Position numbers and translations under genes: made by a program. From NCBI RefSeq assembly GCF_012524165.2, contig NZ_JABACJ020000001.1, positions 310,001-374,000 of the forward strand: DNA of 64,000 nt, given 5' to 3'. This DNA is from Faecalicatena faecalis (GTDB lineage: Bacteria > Bacillota > Clostridia > Lachnospirales > Lachnospiraceae). The first letter of the stretch is position 1. Every line of letters begins with the position of its first letter. Below, in pieces: positions 60,417-64,000 of this stretch. Below the pieces are notes generated by a model. That model worked only from the letters and a program-made list of their open reading frames with translations. It had not been told where the DNA came from and did not search any database.

Positions 60417-62036
60417 TTACACCTTGGTAAAGAGAAATCCTGGTTTGAACAACTCTGAAAGCAGTTCCGGGTGTGTCAGTGCATATACAAAGTCTGCCGC
60501 AAAAAGGGTGCAGAGTAAGACGCACAGCAGGATCTGTATGTATTCTGGCAGGCCATGGAACAAATCATCCCATTTCGGAGCCAGATAGTACAAGAAGGCA
60601 CACCCCAGAAGCCCGAAGAAGATAGCGCCTCCAATAAATGTCTTGCCATTTAAATTCAACAGATAGCCTGTATAGTCGGTCTGTACGATATCCCATTCGT
60701 ATTCCAGGAACCAGTTCAATAGATATTCTATCACGGAATAAATGGCCATCATCATGATAAATGCAGGAATCGGCTTATGCACGAATTTCTGTACGACAAT
60801 CAACAGGATCAGTCCGCATAATCCATACAATGGAATCCAGGGGCCAATCAAAAAACCACGGTTCAGGAAAACACCGTCACGGATCAGATGTACCAAGCTT
60901 TCAAAAATCCACCCGAATATGGAAAATGCAAAGAACAGAAAAACACAGGATAAAAAGCCGTATTTTTTATCCGCATGGATAGGGGCTTTTACAGCTCTTT
61001 CGGGCGGCTGGATGGAATATAGGAAAACAGGGTATTGTTCCGGGGCAAAGTATGAGATCTTCGTGTAAGGGCCTTCTGAGTCGTCATAAAGGGCCTTGCT
61101 GATCAGCAGTTCATCCTCAGAGGGAACCTGTTCCAGGAGCCGGTCGTTGAAGGCTTCATATCCTGGGGAACGGGACAATACATAATTGCGCCGAAGTTCC
61201 ATATATAATTCGGCGTCTGTCCCAGCCATATAAGGATTGACGAACAAAAAATCCAGGATGCCCAGGGTGAACAGAGAAAGCAGATGCCATCCGAAGAAAG
61301 AAAGGTGCAGCAGGAACATACGCCATTTGTTTCCATGCATGAGCTGTTTGGAGAGATGGAACGCGTCACTCCTGCTGATTGATGGGTTTTCTGCGAGAAT
61401 AAAGGGAATCATACTGTACTCATAGTGTTTGATGATACCACCCACGATAGTAAGATCCCACAGGAATTGATATATGGAACGGCATAGCATGATCCATACA
61501 GGATTCCTAATAAATCTCAGCTTAAATAAGAAGAAAATCTTGCTGATGCGGGTCTGGTGATAGTTCCTGGCCTCCAGAAAGAATCTACGCTCCCCGATCA
61601 CGATCATGTTCTCAATTAGAAACTGGTATAAGAAAGCCAGTAATACTCCTGCCATAAGAAAGACAGAGGAAAGTTCAAAGGTATGGGCGAGAATATTATT
61701 CAATGCTCTTAAGATTGAAAAAAAGACGGATTTGCCGCTTGTGTAAGTGTTGATCAAAAGATCCAGAGCCGAGCCGGCCGGAGAATCAAAAACCTGCACA
61801 GGCTCATCTGATATCTGTTCTACGGTATCTGCGATAATCTCAGAATTACTAGAACCTGTAGATACATCAGGTGCGGGAGAGGAAGTATGATCAGGTTCAT
61901 ATAGGTTAATAAATATGGTGGAGGAGGTATAGGCAGTCGTCAGCATTGCCGTCAAAAAACAGACGGCAACCATGCGCCAGTAATTGAATTTTAAAGCTTG
62001 TCTTGTCTTTTTCTTTAGTACTTTTCTCTTCCACAT
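60417..62036 (-). CDS. DUF975 plus CmpB-type membrane protein fusion
   Basis: This 539-residue membrane protein appears to join two families. The N-terminal ~330 residues (MVAVCFLTAMLTTAYTS; EYSMIPFILAENPSISRSDAFHLSKQLMHGNKW; LGILDFLFVNPYMAGTDAELYMELR) match DUF975. The C-terminal ~170 residues (FFAFSIFGWIFESLVHLIRDGVFLNRGFLIGPWIPLYGLCG) match the CmpB-type ABC-transporter-like family. It has about 10 membrane helices and a 50-residue Ser/Asp-rich loop after the first one. The ATG at 62036 follows GGGGGGAAACCTT. The function is unknown. Confidence 0.8.
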   Translation of the reverse strand: MWKRKVLKKKTRQALKFNYWRMVAVCFLTAMLTTAYTSSTIFINLYEPDHTSSPAPDVSTGSSNSEIIADTVEQISDEPVQVFDSPAGSALDLLINTYTSGKSVFFSILRALNNILAHTFELSSVFLMAGVLLAFLYQFLIENMIVIGERRFFLEARNYHQTRISKIFFLFKLRFIRNPVWIMLCRSIYQFLWDLTIVGGIIKHYEYSMIPFILAENPSISRSDAFHLSKQLMHGNKWRMFLLHLSFFGWHLLSLFTLGILDFLFVNPYMAGTDAELYMELRRNYVLSRSPGYEAFNDRLLEQVPSEDELLISKALYDDSEGPYTKISYFAPEQYPVFLYSIQPPERAVKAPIHADKKYGFLSCVFLFFAFSIFGWIFESLVHLIRDGVFLNRGFLIGPWIPLYGLCGLILLIVVQKFVHKPIPAFIMMMAIYSVIEYLLNWFLEYEWDIVQTDYTGYLLNLNGKTFIGGAIFFGLLGCAFLYYLAPKWDDLFHGLPEYIQILLCVLLCTLFAADFVYALTHPELLSELFKPGFLFTKV

Positions 62037-62107
62037 AAGGTTTCCCCCCTTGGCAGAACTCGTTATTACCTCTATTATAGTCAAATTGCAAGGATTAAGC
62101 AATCAAA

Positions 62108-62150
62108 ACCGGGCGTCAGTAAGGAAGAAAATCTCCGTACTGCGCCCGGT
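62108..62150 (-). terminator. Terminator of the GNAT gene
   Basis: ACCGGGCG and CGCCCGGT close an imperfect long stem extended by CAGTA/TACTG; on the minus strand it is followed by TTTTG. Confidence 0.8.
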
Positions 62151-62195
62151 GATGTATCATATAGATGCTGAATATGAAATCTGGTGCTCGATGGC

Positions 62196-62711
62196 TTAAA
62201 GCATCATCCCCATAATATAAAGGTCATAATATTGTCCGTTCAGGAGTGTAGAATTGCGGCAGCAGCCCTCTACGATAAAACCGAACTTCATATATAAAGA
62301 GACTGCTTTCGGATTATCAGCCCTCGTATCCAGACGGATGCGGGTAGTGACACCATTCCCGCGGGCCCAGTCGATCAACTGTGTGATCAGCTCGGTGCCG
62401 ATTCCCTGGCCCTGATATTTTTTGGCAACTACGATGCCGAGCTCGCCTTCATGCCGTGCCTTGATCTTGTGGCTGGAATTGATCGTTGCGATTCCAGCGA
62501 TCTCATCCCCGTCCATTGCCATAAGCATGATGTTGGTCTGATTGCCCTCCAGGGCTTTGATAGACGCGATCTGTTCCTCCACATTCAGTGGGTACTCATC
62601 CTTCTCAAAGCTGAGATAGGTCGTTTCTCCGCCGACGAAATTGTAAAAAGCAACAATTTTCTCGGCGTCCTCTACAAGTGCTCTGCGGTAAATAATGTTG
62701 GAATTACTCAT
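62196..62711 (-). CDS. GNAT-family N-acetyltransferase
   Basis: The 171-residue protein has the GNAT acetyl-CoA site VVAKKYQGQGIGTELITQL (R/Q-x2-G-x-G/A) followed by DTRADNPKAVSLYMKFGFIVEG, which forms the pantetheine-binding motif. It transfers an acetyl group to an amine substrate that cannot be named. AAAGGAGG is 6 bases before the ATG at 62711. Confidence 0.93.
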   Translation of the reverse strand: MSNSNIIYRRALVEDAEKIVAFYNFVGGETTYLSFEKDEYPLNVEEQIASIKALEGNQTNIMLMAMDGDEIAGIATINSSHKIKARHEGELGIVVAKKYQGQGIGTELITQLIDWARGNGVTTRIRLDTRADNPKAVSLYMKFGFIVEGCCRNSTLLNGQYYDLYIMGMML

Positions 62712-62786
62712 TTGTTTCCTCCTTTTCTCCGCTGTAAACGGCCCGATCAAGAGCCGGCGGATTGGTGAATCGTGTCTCTTAGTTCC

Positions 62787-63164
62787 TTAATTGGACTGGT
62801 ACCATCCCCACAGGTATAATAAAGGCCAGATGAGTGCAATCAGATTTAATGGTGCAAATCCAGCGGTCATGGTCGCGTAAACGATATTGAAGACTTCAAA
62901 TACTGCAAGAATGATTCCGAGTATCAGTACGGATTGTTTGGATTTATACAGTGTACCTATGATTCCAGCCGCAAGGAATACAAAGGCTCCTACCAATGTC
63001 AGGACATAGGATAGTGTGGATGGTATGGCGATACCTAATGAAGCTGCAGTCTTTTCAATCACACCTCGCATTACGATAGAGTAAATGCCGGAAATCAGGC
63101 TTAAACCTCCGAATATAATTAAAAGGATAGAAATTACTTTTAACATCGTGCTTTTTTGTTTCAT
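62787..63164 (-). CDS. Small four-helix membrane protein, unknown function
   Basis: The 125-residue protein has four hydrophobic helices (about residues 8-30, 50-68, 76-92 and 100-120) and a short basic N-terminus (MKQKSTM). GAGGAGGG precedes the ATG at 63164. The last residues, LWGWYQSN, are tryptophan-rich. I do not recognise a specific family. It lies 70 bases from the MacB-like gene on the same strand and may be cotranscribed with it. Confidence 0.75.
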   Translation of the reverse strand: MKQKSTMLKVISILLIIFGGLSLISGIYSIVMRGVIEKTAASLGIAIPSTLSYVLTLVGAFVFLAAGIIGTLYKSKQSVLILGIILAVFEVFNIVYATMTAGFAPLNLIALIWPLLYLWGWYQSN

Positions 63165-63234
63165 GATAAAACCCTCCTCTTTCATGATTAATTAATTGTT
63201 TTTGGTTATAAAATATCCGCCTGGACTGCCAGCG

Positions 63235-64000
63235 CTACATCCGCCTGAGTGCTTCAATAGGGCTGAGTCTGGCAGCCTTTCTGGCCGGATAGATTCCGAA
63301 TATGATTCCTACACTGCAGGAGAAAATCGTAGCCACCAGGATAGCAGGGAAGGAAAGCTGGGCTTTGATTCCTCCGATACCGAGCGCGGTGATCAGTGCG
63401 GTGAGCGCTGCACCCAGTATGATTCCGATGATGCCTCCCATGCCAGAGATGATTGCGGATTCACATAAAAACTGGGCGATGATGGAGCCGGTCTTGGCTC
63501 CGAGAGCCTTTCGAATACCGATTTCCCGTGTCCGCTCTGTTACGGATACGAGCATGATATTCATGACTCCGATTCCTCCTACAATCAGGGAGATTCCAGC
63601 AACGAGTGCAACGAATGCCGTTACCCCGTCCATAATCGTACCGAACATATCGGAAAAATCCATAGGCTTCTGTTGGATAAATGGTGTGTCTCCTAAATTC
63701 TGATGTCTGGAATTCAAGACCTGTACTGCATTTTTTGCCACTCTGGAAGCCTGGTCTTTTTCATTCGCCGTGATAGAGACGGCCGGAAAACCGTCCACCG
63801 GATTTCCAAATGCGTTGGAAACGGTGTAAGGCATTTCCAGGCTGATGCTTTTATCCATACCCATGGCAAGGTACTGCTTTTCTGCCTCCATCATTTCTTC
63901 ACTGGTCTCGCGGATACCCGTAATCAGTACATTTTGGATGCTGCTGTCGACCTGAAGTTCGATGCTCATACCTATAACATCCGTATTTCCGAATAAATAA
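63235..64000 (-). CDS. MacB-like ABC transporter permease, N-terminus beyond the window
   Basis: The reading frame stays open to the edge of the window ([17 protein letters not shown] precedes the first internal ATG), so the gene is cut and not complete. The visible part holds the C-terminal end of the periplasmic core domain and the FtsX domain: [33 protein letters not shown], then two helices and [17 protein letters not shown]. Such permeases pair with an ABC ATPase and a membrane-fusion-type protein to export or act on envelope substrates. ATPase and partners are expected further on the same strand outside the window. Confidence 0.92.
   Translation of the reverse strand, partial: YLFGNTDVIGMSIELQVDSSIQNVLITGIRETSEEMMEAEKQYLAMGMDKSISLEMPYTVSNAFGNPVDGFPAVSITANEKDQASRVAKNAVQVLNSRHQNLGDTPFIQQKPMDFSDMFGTIMDGVTAFVALVAGISLIVGGIGVMNIMLVSVTERTREIGIRKALGAKTGSIIAQFLCESAIISGMGGIIGIILGAALTALITALGIGGIKAQLSFPAILVATIFSCSVGIIFGIYPARKAARLSPIEALRRM

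Noticed and set aside
63235..63969. Complete 244-residue permease starting at 63969
   Set aside because: The frame is open to the window edge with MacB-like sequence before that ATG, so the gene is partial.

Overview
The window looks like a chromosomal segment of a low-to-moderate GC anaerobic Firmicute, most likely a gut Lachnospiraceae member close to the bile-acid-metabolising clostridia (Clostridium scindens / C. hylemonae type). The reasons are strong AGGAGG ribosome sites and TTGACA/TATAAT promoters, two selenocysteine-containing Stickland reductase proteins, an oxygen-sensitive pyruvate formate-lyase with a ZTP riboswitch, rubrerythrin, a Csp-like subtilase, and a short-chain dehydrogenase that closely resembles the NADP-dependent 12alpha-hydroxysteroid dehydrogenase of such clostridia. 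No phage, insertion sequence, CRISPR array or rRNA gene was seen.

Layout. 1-980: six tRNA genes (Pro, Gly, Arg, His, Gln, Lys) behind one consensus promoter, then a separately promoted tRNA-Leu. 973-1097: an unexplained stretch of strong hairpins. 1182-6139: a PFK-family enzyme, a GT2 glycosyltransferase, rubrerythrin and an S8 protease. 6278-12177: a TetR regulator divergent from a betaine-reductase-type operon (component B, a BCCT transporter, and selenoprotein A); two palindromic operators sit in its promoter region. 12358-14356: tandem DUF3841 proteins and an MNT/HEPN pair. 14650-23137: double NUDIX, DeoR regulator, HAD phosphatase, 12alpha-HSDH-like SDR, ZTP riboswitch plus pflB, flavodoxin, DNA glycosylase, small alarmone synthetase and an NMN-adenylyltransferase-like protein.

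23501-31171: a carbohydrate ABC importer (binding protein and two permeases), an FAD oxidoreductase with an apparent C-terminal discoidin-like domain, and a YesM/YesN-type two-component system. 32148-37438: the glucuronate route uxuA-uxuB-kdgK-uxaC (glucuronate to fructuronate to mannonate to KDG to KDPG), with no aldolase or transporter in the window. 37473-43533: two AraC regulators, an unrecorded 55-residue small ORF, a FUSC membrane protein and a DEAD-box helicase with a short attenuator-like leader.

43822-58700: a LacI-controlled glycan locus: binding protein, GH43, two permeases, an MFS transporter, GH78-like, GH127-like and GH106-like enzymes, and a trehalase/GH63-like enzyme. The enzymes lack obvious signal peptides, so imported rhamnose/arabinose-containing oligosaccharides are probably dismantled inside the cell. 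Neither ABC locus encodes an ATPase, so both probably share one encoded elsewhere (MsmX type). 58756-64000 (minus strand): carbamate kinase, a ProX/YbaK editing protein, a DUF975-CmpB membrane fusion, a GNAT acetyltransferase, a small membrane protein and a MacB-like permease cut by the window end.

The most interesting items are the compact selenoprotein betaine-reductase operon with its visible SECIS hairpin and operators; the FAD-oxidoreductase/ABC/two-component locus; a duplicated RNA hairpin (constant loop, compensatory stem change) flanking the LacI-locus binding-protein gene; and the hairpin cluster at 973-1097. All functional calls rest on motif recognition by eye; no database search was run.
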